11,324 nucleotides of DNA from JAQGMV01 sp050260255 (GTDB lineage: Bacteria > Pseudomonadota > Gammaproteobacteria > Burkholderiales > SG8-41), in assembly GCA_050260255.1 (NCBI GenBank), contig JBLNBW010000056.1, positions 1-11,324 of the forward strand, read 5' to 3'. Below are positions 1 to 7,751 of the stretch, in pieces. The notes beneath the pieces were generated by a model. The model was not told the DNA's origin, ran no database searches, and saw nothing but the letters and a program-made list of their open reading frames with translations. The translations under genes and the position numbers were made by a program. Each line of letters opens with the position of its first letter. Positions within the stretch are counted from its first letter, which is position 1.

Positions 1-1053
1 CCATCCCAAGTCGCCGCCGCGTGCGGCGCTCGCGTCGTCCGAATGCACGCGCGCAAGCTCCACGAAGTCGGCTTTGTTATCGAGACGCTCCTTGAGCGTA
101 CGCAAACGGCTGCGCGCTTCCGACTCCGACACAAGCTCGTTCGTCTTGATGAGGATATGGCGCGCGTGCGTCTGCTGCACCATGAGCGGCGCCTCGGTGT
201 TGCGCTTGTCATTCAGCTTGAGAATGTGAAAGCCATTCGAGCTGCGCAGGATGGGACTCACTTCGCCGGCCTTGAGCGCTTTGACCGCATCGTAGTACAT
301 GGAGGGCAGGCGTTCGCCTTCCCGCCAGCCGAGACTGCCGCCTTGCAGCGCGTCCGGCGCATCCGAGTAAGCTGCGGCCACCTGCCGGAAGTCCGCACCG
401 CCCTGCAATTGCGCCAGTGCCTGCTCGGCACGCTGCCGCCGCGCCTGGATTTGCTCGGGGCTCGCCTGTTCGGGCACCACGACGAGCACGTGCGAAATGT
501 TGTACTCCTCCGGCTTGCCGGTTTTGTCATGCTGGGTCGTGAGAAAGTTGTCCACCTCGCTCTCCGCCACGACGATCTTGTTTTCCACCTCGCGCTCGCG
601 CAAACGCGCCAGCGTTATCTCGGTACGGACGTCGTCGCGGAACTTGGCGTACGGAACCCCGTCCCGGGTGAGCACCGCTTGCAAGCCCTCCACGGTCAGC
701 TTGTTGTCTTGCGCGATGCGGGCGATGGCGCGATCGAGCTCGTTGTCGTCGACACGCAGCCCTGTCTCCTTCGCGAACTGCAGCTGCACGCGATCGGTGA
801 TGATGCGCTCGAGGAGCTGGCGGCGGATCACGTCTTCGGGCGGCAAGGGCGTGCCCTGCTGCGTTAACTGACGCACCGCGACCTTCATGCGATCTTCGAG
901 CTCCACGCGCGTGATCACTTCGTCGTTCACCACGGCGACGATGCGGTCGAGGACGACCGGGCTGCGCGGAGCTTGGGCGGCATGCGCGGCGGTATGGACC
1001 GCGCCGCAGGCGGCGAACAAGCCAAGGAAGGCTGCTGCAATACTTTTCTTCAT
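1..1053 (-). CDS. surA: Periplasmic chaperone / peptidyl-prolyl isomerase SurA (C-terminus cut by window edge)
   Basis: SurA escorts unfolded outer-membrane proteins across the periplasm to the BAM complex; family members carry an N-terminal chaperone domain and two parvulin-type isomerase domains. The minus-strand frame is open from ATG at 1053 to base 1, giving 351 residues; E. coli SurA has 428, so roughly the last 80 are missing. Residues 1-26 form a Sec signal peptide (MKKS start, hydrophobic core, probable cleavage after AHA). The chaperone domain opens with VLDRIVAVVNDEVIT, a SurA hallmark. Parvulin domain 1 begins near residue 184 (YNISHVLVVV) and includes GGSLGW; domain 2 begins near residue 295 (THARHILIK) and is cut just after GGDLGW. 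It starts 23 bases after the lptD stop, so the two are probably co-transcribed. I see no strong Shine-Dalgarno. Identity is secure. Confidence 0.96.
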   Translation of the reverse strand, partial: MKKSIAAAFLGLFAACGAVHTAAHAAQAPRSPVVLDRIVAVVNDEVITRVELEDRMKVAVRQLTQQGTPLPPEDVIRRQLLERIITDRVQLQFAKETGLRVDDNELDRAIARIAQDNKLTVEGLQAVLTRDGVPYAKFRDDVRTEITLARLREREVENKIVVAESEVDNFLTTQHDKTGKPEEYNISHVLVVVPEQASPEQIQARRQRAEQALAQLQGGADFRQVAAAYSDAPDALQGGSLGWREGERLPSMYYDAVKALKAGEVSPILRSSNGFHILKLNDKRNTEAPLMVQQTHARHILIKTNELVSESEARSRLRTLKERLDNKADFVELARVHSDDASAARGGDLGW

Positions 1054-1076
1054 CTGGGAGTCGGATCGATCCGGCA

Positions 1077-3401
1077 TCACTGCATGTAAACGTCCTGCGG
1101 CCGCGGCGAGCGCGGGTCGAAACGGGTGTAGCCGCCGATGCTCCGCCGCAGGATTTCCAGCGGATTAGAGCCTATTCGGGATACACCGTTCAACTCGAGC
1201 TGCACAAAAATCGACGTGCTCGCGGCCTGCGTGGCGAGTGCAAATCGATGTGCGACCACTCTGAAAACCCAGCAACCGCCGTCGTACTCGAATCCGGCAA
1301 GGCCTTCGAGCATGCGCTGGTCTTGCAGCGAATAGTTCCACCGGCCGACCACCGTCCAGCCCGAGTACACCGGCCACTGCGCCGAGACGTCGGTTTGCTT
1401 CACGAGATCGGCGGTATAACGATACGCGAGATTCAATACCTTGCCGGCCTCCGGCTGGTAGCGCACGCCGACGTTGAGCTTGCGGCTCTGGTTGGTGTCC
1501 GTGTTGAACTGCCATCCTCCGTCTGCCGTCCAGTGCGGAGCAACCGTTCCGCTGATCACGGCAAGGAGATCGGAGCTGGTGGTCTGATTCGACCGCGCCG
1601 GCACACCGGGCAGCGTCACCCGCTGCGACTGGAAATAATAGCGCTGCGCGACCCCGACACGCAGCCGCTCTACGCCGGAGTCCGCGTGTATGAAGCGGGA
1701 CGTGACACCGAGCGTGAGTTGGTTAGCGTCGTTGATGCGATCCTGGCCGCTGAACTGGTTCTCGGAAAATATCGTCGCGAAATTGACGTCCTGCAGGCCG
1801 CTTTCGAAGTTAGGCAGCCGGCTCTGATCGCGGAACGGAATGTACACGTAATAGAGCTTGGGCTCCAGCGTGTTGATGAACGGCAGGTTGCCAAAGCGCG
1901 TCTCGCGTTCGAATACAAGCCCGCTTTCGGTGGTGAGGATGGGCAGCGCGCGCGTCTGGTCCTGCAGGTTGCTCGTGTTCGGATCGATCATGTAGCGCGT
2001 GACGTGCATGCCGATCTTGGGCGTGAGATACGCATACGAGGTCTGCAGCGGCATGCTAAGGCTCGGATAAGCGAGCGCACGCCGGCCGTTCACGAGCGTC
2101 GGATGTTGGAATGCGACGAAGCTGCTCAGCAGATCGAGATCGCTGCGTAGCACATCCGATTTGTATGCGCTCAGCGTGAGCTGCGGCAGCCGATTGTACG
2201 GCGGCGTGATCGGCGCCAGCGGATCGGTCTGCAGCGTCTGCCAGTTCTGGGCGAGCGCGGTGAACGTATAGCTGCCATTGTCGCCCCAGGTTCCGGCGCG
2301 CCCGAGCGTGCCTTCGCGAGGCAGCACGGTCTGCGACGTGACGGCGATCAAAGTCGACAGGTCGCGGAAGTATGTATCGTCGGAGACACGGTTGACGTTC
2401 AGCGTGCCGCCCCATCCGTTGGCGAAGCTCTGCGTGTGCTTGATGAAGTAGGCGTAGCGGTCTGCGCCGAACTGCTGATCGTTCGGCAGCATCTCGCCGC
2501 GCCATTCGCCCCTGTACGTCGGCTCGAGATAGCGGAATTCGGCGCCGAGCTGCATCCCGCGCTTGGTCATGTAGCGCGGATAGAACGTCGCGTCGCGGTT
2601 GGGGGCGATGTTCCAATAGTACGGCACCGTGAGCTCCACGCCGCTCGTGTTGGAGCTGCCGTAATGGGGCGCGAGAAACCCCGACTTGCGCTCCTGGTGC
2701 AGCGAGAACGACAAGTACGGCGAATAGAAGATCGTTTGTCCCTTGAATACGATGCTCGCGCCGCGCGCGGTGCCGACGTCGCGATTGCGATCGATGTCGA
2801 GCTCACGTGCGCGTATGAACCAGTCGTCGTTGCCCGGGCCGCACGTGGTGTACTCGCCGCGCTCGACGTGGTATTGCCCGGGACCTTCGAAACGTATGCG
2901 TTCCGCTTGCCCGCGTGCGTCGAGTTGACCGAACGACGGGCCCGGCGTCGGCGCAGACAGCATCCCTGCTGGCGGGAGCGCCTGCTCGGCACGCGGCGGT
3001 CTCGGGGGATGCAACGTATAAACCGGCTTCTCCATCGAGCCGGTCTCGGTGCCGAGCTGGTAACGCAGCCGGTCGCCTTCGATGACGTCGGTGCCTTGTT
3101 CGATGCGTACCTTGCCGACGGCAGTCACTTCGTCGGCGATCTGGTCATAGCGCATCCATTCGGCGAAGAACGCCTGGCCGCGTTTGCGCAAGCGCGCGTT
3201 GCCTTCGGCTTCGATCTCGCGCTCGGTGCGTCCGGACAACTTGTCCGCCTCGATGTATAGCGGTGTGTCCTCCTGCTCGCGCGGCGGCGTAAGGGTGAGC
3301 GAAGGCTGCGTCTGCAGCTTCAGGCCTTCCTGCGCCGCCGCGACCAAGGGCAGAGCGCACAGCACGGCAAGGGTCAGATTTCTTTTTTGAAACTTGTACA
3401 T
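1077..3401 (-). CDS. lptD: LPS-assembly outer-membrane protein LptD
   Basis: LptD is the outer-membrane barrel that, with the lipoprotein LptE, inserts lipopolysaccharide into the outer leaflet. The product has 774 residues against 784 in E. coli. Residues 1-23 are a signal peptide (MYKFQKRNLTLAVLCALPLV, cut near AAA-Q). An OstA/LptA-like beta-jellyroll follows, with PLYIEADKLSG (about 47-57) and GDRLRYQL, then a proline-rich linker and a long region of alternating aromatic beta-strands ending in LELNGVSRIGSNPLEILRR, typical of the LptD C-terminus. Outside the signal peptide I see only two cysteines, C187 (YTTCGPGNDDW) and C710 (YDGGCWVF). E. coli has four, forming two interdomain disulfides; here the C31 equivalent is absent and the CC pair is GC. 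The start has no clear Shine-Dalgarno but is fixed by the signal peptide. Divergent from amgK; surA follows. Confidence 0.97.
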   Translation of the reverse strand: MYKFQKRNLTLAVLCALPLVAAAQEGLKLQTQPSLTLTPPREQEDTPLYIEADKLSGRTEREIEAEGNARLRKRGQAFFAEWMRYDQIADEVTAVGKVRIEQGTDVIEGDRLRYQLGTETGSMEKPVYTLHPPRPPRAEQALPPAGMLSAPTPGPSFGQLDARGQAERIRFEGPGQYHVERGEYTTCGPGNDDWFIRARELDIDRNRDVGTARGASIVFKGQTIFYSPYLSFSLHQERKSGFLAPHYGSSNTSGVELTVPYYWNIAPNRDATFYPRYMTKRGMQLGAEFRYLEPTYRGEWRGEMLPNDQQFGADRYAYFIKHTQSFANGWGGTLNVNRVSDDTYFRDLSTLIAVTSQTVLPREGTLGRAGTWGDNGSYTFTALAQNWQTLQTDPLAPITPPYNRLPQLTLSAYKSDVLRSDLDLLSSFVAFQHPTLVNGRRALAYPSLSMPLQTSYAYLTPKIGMHVTRYMIDPNTSNLQDQTRALPILTTESGLVFERETRFGNLPFINTLEPKLYYVYIPFRDQSRLPNFESGLQDVNFATIFSENQFSGQDRINDANQLTLGVTSRFIHADSGVERLRVGVAQRYYFQSQRVTLPGVPARSNQTTSSDLLAVISGTVAPHWTADGGWQFNTDTNQSRKLNVGVRYQPEAGKVLNLAYRYTADLVKQTDVSAQWPVYSGWTVVGRWNYSLQDQRMLEGLAGFEYDGGCWVFRVVAHRFALATQAASTSIFVQLELNGVSRIGSNPLEILRRSIGGYTRFDPRSPRPQDVYMQ

Positions 3402-3426
3402 CGGGTGGGGGAAGGCGCCGGACGGG

Positions 3427-3435
3427 TGCTAAAAT
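3427..3435 (+). promoter_or_regulatory. Candidate amgK operon promoter (extended -10)
   Basis: TGCTAAAAT combines the TGn extension with TAAAAT, a 5-of-6 match to the sigma-70 -10 box. No convincing -35 lies 16-18 bases upstream (the stretch is G-rich), which is common for extended -10 promoters. The predicted start point is about 3441-3443, giving a short leader of about 23 bases before the GTG at 3465. This is the only good -10 in the gap between the divergent lptD and amgK genes. Confidence 0.5.
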
Positions 3436-3459
3436 CGCACAATTTAATGGTTAAGGCAA
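3431..3459 (-). promoter_or_regulatory. Candidate lptD-surA promoter, extended -10 type
   Basis: Read on the minus strand, TTGCCT (bases 3459-3454, 4 of 6 against the sigma-70 -35 consensus) is followed by a 17-base spacer and GATTTT (3436-3431, 3 of 6), the latter preceded directly by TGC, the extended -10 element. Transcription would begin near 3424, about 22 bases before the lptD ATG. The -10 hexamer is poor, so this is a weak call. It overlaps the opposite-strand amgK -10. Confidence 0.35.
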
Positions 3460-3464
3460 CGCTC

Positions 3465-4466
3465 GTGTCCGGCTTCGATGCACGACTCGACGCTTTGCGC
3501 GCATGGTTGGACGCGCAAGTAGGCAGCGCCTATACGCTCGCGCCGGCATCGGCCGATGCAAGTTTCCGCCGCTATTTCCGTATAACGACGGCGGAAGGCA
3601 GCCGCATTGCAATGGACGCGCCGCCGCCGCGCGAAGATTGCCGGCCGTTCGTCAACGTCGCGCGGCTCATGCATGAGGCGGGCCTTCATGTGCCGCAGGT
3701 GATCGCGCAGGACATCGAGCACGGGTTTTTGCTGCTGACCGACCTTGGCCGCACGACATATCTCGCCGCGATCAACGAAGACAACGCCAATGATCTGTTT
3801 TCCGATGCGATCGATGCGCTGATCCGCTGGCAGCTTGCGAGTCGCCCGGATGTGCTGCCGCCGTACGACGAAGTACTATTGCGCCGGGAGATGAGCTTGT
3901 TTCCGGAATGGTACGTGCAGCGTCATCTCGGCGTGACGCTGAAGGCCGACATGCAGCAAGCGCTTGCCGATGCCATGACTCGTATCGTGCGCGCCAACCT
4001 CGCGCAGCCGTCGGTGTATGTGCATCGCGACTACATGCCGCGCAATCTCATGCTGAGCACGCCGAATCCCGGCGTGCTGGATTTTCAGGACGCCGTGTAC
4101 GGACCGATTACGTACGACGTCGTGTCGCTCTTCCGCGATGCGTTCGTGAGCTGGGACGAAGAGCGCGTGATCGACTGGACAGTGCGCTATTGGGAACGCG
4201 CGCGCACTGCCGGCTTGCCAGTCGATCCGGATTTCGGAGCGTTCTACCGCGATTTCGAATGGATGGGCCTGCAGCGGCACTTGAAAGTGCTGGGCATATT
4301 CGCGCGCATCTGCTATCGCGACGGCAAGCCCGACTATCTGGCCGACACGCCCCGTTTCATCAAATACGCGCGTGCCGTCTGCGGTCGCTACAACGACCTC
4401 GCCGGCTTGCTGCGCGTGTTCGACGCGGTCGAAAATCGCAAGCCCACCGTGGGCTACACGTTTTGA
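3465..4466 (+). CDS. amgK: N-acetylmuramate/N-acetylglucosamine anomeric kinase AmgK
   Basis: AmgK phosphorylates recycled MurNAc (and GlcNAc) at the anomeric carbon, the first committed step of the salvage route that feeds UDP-MurNAc without MurA. The protein has the aminoglycoside-phosphotransferase kinase fold: SADASFRRYFRI near residues 30-41, MDAPPPREDCRPF, the catalytic loop HRDYMPRN (H187, D189, N194) and the metal-binding DFQDA (D206). I prefer GTG at 3465 (333 residues, similar in length to known AmgK). AAGG at 3453-3456 sits 8 bases upstream, and the resulting start VSGFDARLDALRAWLD fits the family's N-terminus. An in-frame ATG at 3447 would lie only about 5 bases after the predicted transcript start and has no Shine-Dalgarno. 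Immediate pairing with murU, 3 bases downstream, makes the AmgK assignment much stronger than a generic phosphotransferase call. Confidence 0.92.
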   Translation: MSGFDARLDALRAWLDAQVGSAYTLAPASADASFRRYFRITTAEGSRIAMDAPPPREDCRPFVNVARLMHEAGLHVPQVIAQDIEHGFLLLTDLGRTTYLAAINEDNANDLFSDAIDALIRWQLASRPDVLPPYDEVLLRREMSLFPEWYVQRHLGVTLKADMQQALADAMTRIVRANLAQPSVYVHRDYMPRNLMLSTPNPGVLDFQDAVYGPITYDVVSLFRDAFVSWDEERVIDWTVRYWERARTAGLPVDPDFGAFYRDFEWMGLQRHLKVLGIFARICYRDGKPDYLADTPRFIKYARAVCGRYNDLAGLLRVFDAVENRKPTVGYTF

Positions 4467-4469
4467 GCT

Positions 4470-5174
4470 ATGAAAGCGATGATATTGGCCGCGGGCCGCG
4501 GCGAGCGCATGCGGCCGTTGACCGACAACGTGCCCAAGCCGCTTCTTTCGGTCGGTGGTGAGCCGCTGATCGTGCGCGTCATCCGCGCGCTCGCGAAAAG
4601 CGGCGTGTCGGACATCGTGGTCAACATCTCCCACCTCGGCGAAAAGATCGAGCAGGCCTTGGGCACGGGGGCTGCCTACGGAGTGCGCATCCGGTATTCG
4701 CACGAACCGGTCGCGCTGGAGACGGCGGGCGGCATTGCGCTCGCGCTGCCGCTGCTCGGCGAGGAGCCTTTCATCGTGGTCAATGCGGATATTTGCACCG
4801 ATTTCGATTTCTCGCGCCTGCATGGCCGCGTGAACGGCAGCGTCCGCGCGCATCTCGTGCTCGTCGACAATCCTGTGCACCATCCTCGCGGTGATTTCAT
4901 GCTTGTGAACGGGATGGTGCACGACGCAGGTGAACCGCGCCTGACCTTCGCCGGCATCGGCGTATACGACCGGGGGCTTTTTGCGTCGGTCGAGCGCGGG
5001 AGCCGGCATCAGCTGGCGCCTTTGCTGCGTGCGGCGATGGCGGAAAATGCCGTGACCGGTGAGCACCATCGCGGATACTGGAGCGATGTCGGCACGCCGG
5101 CGCGGTTGGCGGAGGTGGATGCGTTGCTGCGCGCCGGTGGCGCGGCCGGCGCGCCGGCGCGGGAGTCGGCATGA
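4470..5174 (+). CDS. murU: N-acetylmuramate-1-phosphate uridylyltransferase MurU
   Basis: MurU converts MurNAc-1-phosphate, the AmgK product, and UTP to UDP-MurNAc, rejoining the peptidoglycan precursor pathway in the cytoplasm below MurA. The 234-residue product is a GT-A fold nucleotidyltransferase. The N-terminal signature LAAGRGERMRPLT occupies residues 6-18 with the KPLL lysine at 23, ALETAGGI is the sugar-binding stretch, NADICTDFDF carries the metal-binding D107, and WSDVGTP carries D206 near the C-terminus. The last 15 or so residues are a low-complexity Ala/Gly/Pro/Arg tail. The gene follows the amgK stop by 3 bases with only a weak GAG before the ATG, suggesting translational coupling. 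Its stop overlaps the pepP start as ATGA at 5171-5174. Related sugar-1-phosphate nucleotidyltransferases look similar, but the context selects MurU. Confidence 0.93.
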   Translation: MKAMILAAGRGERMRPLTDNVPKPLLSVGGEPLIVRVIRALAKSGVSDIVVNISHLGEKIEQALGTGAAYGVRIRYSHEPVALETAGGIALALPLLGEEPFIVVNADICTDFDFSRLHGRVNGSVRAHLVLVDNPVHHPRGDFMLVNGMVHDAGEPRLTFAGIGVYDRGLFASVERGSRHQLAPLLRAAMAENAVTGEHHRGYWSDVGTPARLAEVDALLRAGGAAGAPARESA

Positions 5175-6469
5175 CCGCCGCCGTGTATGCCGCCAGGCGT
5201 GCGCGACTTGCCGCGCAGATCGGCCGCGGCGTCGCGATCGTGCCGACCGCTCCCGAGCGCGTGCGCAATCGCGACACGCACTACCCGTACCGCGCCGACA
5301 GCTATTTCCATTACCTCACGGGTTTTCCGGAGCCCGAAGCGGTCGTCGTGATCGTCGGCGACGAGCAGCCGCGGAGTGTGCTGTTCTGTCGTGAGAAAGA
5401 CGTCGAACGCGAAATCTGGGACGGCTTCCGCTACGGGCCCGAGGGCGCGAAGGCTGCGTTTGGCTTCGATGCCACGCATTCGATACGCGAGCTCGATACC
5501 CTCCTGCCGCAACTCATCGCCGACCGTCCCGCGGTGTACTGCCATTTGGGCAGCGACGCGACTTGGGATGCCCGACTCTTGGGCTGGATCAACGCCGTGC
5601 GCGGACAAGTGCGCACCGGCGTCACCGCGCCTGCCGAAATCCGCGACGTGCATGCGCTGCTCGATGAGATGCGGGTGATCAAGGACGACACCGAGCTGCA
5701 GATCATGCGCCGCGCCGCAGCCATCTCGAGCGGAGCCCATGCGCGCGCGATGCGGCTCGCAGCACCCGGGCGCTACGAGTACGAGATCGAGGCCGAGCTC
5801 TTGCACGAATTCCGCCGCAGCGGCGCGCAGTCGCCCGCGTACACGTCCATCGTGGCGAGCGGCGCCAATGCGTGTGTGCTGCACTACGTGCAAAACGATG
5901 CACAGATGCAGGATGGCGATCTGCTGCTCATCGATGCCGGATGCGAGCTCGACGGTTATGCGTCCGACATTACGCGCACGTTTCCGGTGAACGGAAAGTT
6001 CACGGCGCCGCAACAGGCGGTGTACGAACTGGTGCTCGCCGCGCAGGCCGCCGCCATAGCGGCCGTGAAGCCCGGCAACACGTGGAACATGCCGCACGAC
6101 ACCGCTGTACGGGTGCTCGCGCAGGGCATGATCGATCTCAAGCTGCTCGATGGCAGCGTAGACGGCATCATCGAAAGCCAGGCGTATCGGAAGTTCTACA
6201 TGCACCGCACCGGCCACTGGCTTGGCCTGGACGTGCACGACGCCGGCGATTACAAGCGCGGCGGCGAATGGCGCACGCTGCAACCCGGCATGGTGCTCAC
6301 GGTCGAGCCGGGATGCTACATCCGTCCCGCGCCCGACGTGCCGGACGATTACGCGAACATCGGCGTGCGCATCGAAGACGACGTGCTGGTAACGGAGAGC
6401 GGCTGCGAAATCATCACGTCCGCGCCCAAGACGGTGGACGAGGTGATCCGCGCCACGCGCGGCTCATGA
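5171..6469 (+). CDS. pepP: Xaa-Pro aminopeptidase P (M24B metallopeptidase)
   Basis: PepP removes an N-terminal residue that precedes proline, using a dinuclear metal (usually Mn) centre in the cytoplasm. The product has 432 residues, close to E. coli PepP (about 440). The N-terminal half (YPYRADSYFHYLTGFPEPEA) is the non-catalytic creatinase-like domain; the C-terminal half is the pita-bread fold. All five expected metal ligands are visible: D255 and D266 (IDAGCELDGYASDITRTFPV), H349 (HRTGHWLGLDVHD), E379 (TVEPGCYI) and E402 (VRIEDDVLVT); H345 and H356 are also kept. The ATG has a good Shine-Dalgarno, GGGAG at 5161-5165, 5 bases upstream. It overlaps murU and ubiH by 4 bases each. Adjacency to ubiH is also seen in E. 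coli and many proteobacteria. Confidence 0.97.
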   Translation: MTAAVYAARRARLAAQIGRGVAIVPTAPERVRNRDTHYPYRADSYFHYLTGFPEPEAVVVIVGDEQPRSVLFCREKDVEREIWDGFRYGPEGAKAAFGFDATHSIRELDTLLPQLIADRPAVYCHLGSDATWDARLLGWINAVRGQVRTGVTAPAEIRDVHALLDEMRVIKDDTELQIMRRAAAISSGAHARAMRLAAPGRYEYEIEAELLHEFRRSGAQSPAYTSIVASGANACVLHYVQNDAQMQDGDLLLIDAGCELDGYASDITRTFPVNGKFTAPQQAVYELVLAAQAAAIAAVKPGNTWNMPHDTAVRVLAQGMIDLKLLDGSVDGIIESQAYRKFYMHRTGHWLGLDVHDAGDYKRGGEWRTLQPGMVLTVEPGCYIRPAPDVPDDYANIGVRIEDDVLVTESGCEIITSAPKTVDEVIRATRGS

Positions 6470-7632
6470 CCGAGACCGCCGACATCGTCATCGTCGGCGG
6501 TGGCCCTGTAGGGGCTGCTCTCGCGCTTGCCTTGCAGCCGAAAGGCCTCGACGTGCTGTCGCTCGAGGCACGTGCCGCGGAAGCGCCCGCGCTCGTGGCC
6601 GCCGATGAAAGACCGCTGGCGCTTTCGCACGGCAGCCGCCTGATTCTCGAGCGGCTCGGCGTGTGGAGCTCGCTCGCGAACGCGACGCCGATTGTGCGCA
6701 TTCACGTTTCGCAGGCCGGCGGATTCGGCCGCGTGCTGCTCGACGCTCGCGACGACGGTTTGCCGGCTTACGGCTACGTCGTCCCGTACGGCGCTCTGCT
6801 GCGAGCATTGACGCAAGCCGTTCAGCAGCGCGTTCCACGTTACCGACTGGGCGCGCGCGTGACCAGTGTGCAGGCCGACAGCGCAAGCGCGAGCGTCGAC
6901 TACGCGCGCGATGGCGGCGTGACCGACACCGTGACTGCATCGCTGGCGGTCGTCGCGGAGGGCGGGGCACTCGTCGCAGGCGCCGACATCGTCACTCGGG
7001 ACTATGGCCAGACGGCCGTCACGGCGCGGGTCAGCGCGGAGTGTTCGCACGGCGGCGTCGCGTACGAACGGTTTACGCGCCACGGCCCGCTAGCGCTGCT
7101 GCCGCTGGGGCCCGACATGGCGCTCATTTGGACCACGACGCCCGAGCATGCAGGGGAGCTCGCTGAGATGCCCGAGCGCGAGTTTCTCGCGGCGCTGCAG
7201 AAGGAATTCGGACAACGTCTCGGAACGTTCACCAGCACGACACCGCGCGGCGTCTACCCGCTGATCCTCAAGTACGCGCGGCGTATCACGCTGCCCCGCA
7301 CGGTATTGATCGGCAATGCAGCGCAGACGCTGCACCCTGTCGCGGGTCAAGGCTTCAACCTCGGATTGCGCGACGCATGGGAGCTTGCGGAGGAGATCGC
7401 GGGATGCGAACCGGAATCGCTTGGCGGGGCTGACATGCTCCGGCGCGTGCAAGGCCGGCGGCGCATCGACAGGACCGCGAGCATACGTTTCACCGATACG
7501 CTGGTGCGCGTCTTTTCCAACGAAGTCGCGCCGTTGCGCGTAGTCCGGGGCCTCGGTCTTGCGGCGCTCGATCAGCTGCCAATGTTGAAAAGCTTTCTCG
7601 CACGGCGCATGACTTTCGGGGTGCGCGGGTGA
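6466..7632 (+). CDS. ubiH: FAD-dependent ubiquinone biosynthesis hydroxylase UbiH
   Basis: UbiH is a class A flavoprotein monooxygenase that hydroxylates the polyprenyl-phenol ring (C1 position in E. coli) during ubiquinone synthesis. The 388-residue product has the dinucleotide-binding motif VGGGPVG (G11, G13, G16), VAYERFTRHGPLALLPL, and the FAD-ribityl motif GNAAQTLHPVAGQGFNLG at 283-300. The GN (rather than GD) and the AAQTLHP wording match E. coli UbiH rather than UbiI or UbiF. The middle DG motif reads VVAEGG with E165 in place of aspartate. The start overlaps the pepP stop (ATGA at 6466-6469), with no separate ribosome site, so translation is probably coupled. The open frame extends far upstream, but only within pepP. 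Ring-position specificity varies between proteobacteria and cannot be settled from sequence. Confidence 0.92.
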   Translation: MTETADIVIVGGGPVGAALALALQPKGLDVLSLEARAAEAPALVAADERPLALSHGSRLILERLGVWSSLANATPIVRIHVSQAGGFGRVLLDARDDGLPAYGYVVPYGALLRALTQAVQQRVPRYRLGARVTSVQADSASASVDYARDGGVTDTVTASLAVVAEGGALVAGADIVTRDYGQTAVTARVSAECSHGGVAYERFTRHGPLALLPLGPDMALIWTTTPEHAGELAEMPEREFLAALQKEFGQRLGTFTSTTPRGVYPLILKYARRITLPRTVLIGNAAQTLHPVAGQGFNLGLRDAWELAEEIAGCEPESLGGADMLRRVQGRRRIDRTASIRFTDTLVRVFSNEVAPLRVVRGLGLAALDQLPMLKSFLARRMTFGVRG

Positions 7633-7714
7633 CTTCGACGTACTTCGTTTGCTCGCCGTAAGCGCTTGCTTGCCGTGGCGTTGCTGCACGGCGATTGCAC
7701 GGTGTGACAAGACG

Positions 7715-7751
7715 CGCTGCTGTTCAAAAAAGCAGCGATTGCGCTTTTCTT
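7715..7751 (+). terminator. Weak candidate terminator after the amgK-ubiH operon
   Basis: CGCTGCT (7715-7721) and AGCAGCG (7731-7737) form a perfect 7-bp stem around a 9-base loop. The T-rich tract TTTTCTT (7745-7751) starts 7 bases after the stem, farther than in a textbook intrinsic terminator, so efficiency may be low. It lies between the ubiH stop and the dusB promoter, where an operon boundary is expected. The rest of this 173-base gap shows a direct repeat of TGCACGG (7685 and 7696) and no open reading frame. Confidence 0.4.

Noticed and set aside
1003..1010. Lipobox in the SurA signal peptide (FAAC at residue 16)
   Set aside because: Phenylalanine at -3 is atypical, the hydrophobic core is short before it, and AHA cleavage downstream gives the usual soluble periplasmic SurA.
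3387..3464. TTG at 3387 or ATG at 3447 as the amgK start
   Set aside because: TTG at 3387 lies inside lptD and upstream of the predicted promoter. ATG at 3447 lacks a Shine-Dalgarno. GTG at 3465 has AAGG at 8 bases and fits the family N-terminus.
3876..5069. 397-codon minus-strand frame across amgK and murU
   Set aside because: It spans two real genes and their junction and has no recognisable domain; a shadow of high-GC codon use.
5009..6283. 424-codon minus-strand frame opposite pepP
   Set aside because: All pepP metal ligands are in the plus frame; the antisense translation is rich in His/Arg/Val with no family signature.
5872..6465. Upstream in-frame extension of ubiH giving a 586-residue fusion
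   Set aside because: The added part lies inside pepP and is Arg/Ala-rich noise; the FAD-binding motif starts directly after the ATG at 6466.
7633..7710. Small gene or riboswitch upstream of dusB
   Set aside because: The only frame here is about 10 codons without a ribosome site, and I see no conserved aptamer pattern; just a TGCACGG direct repeat.
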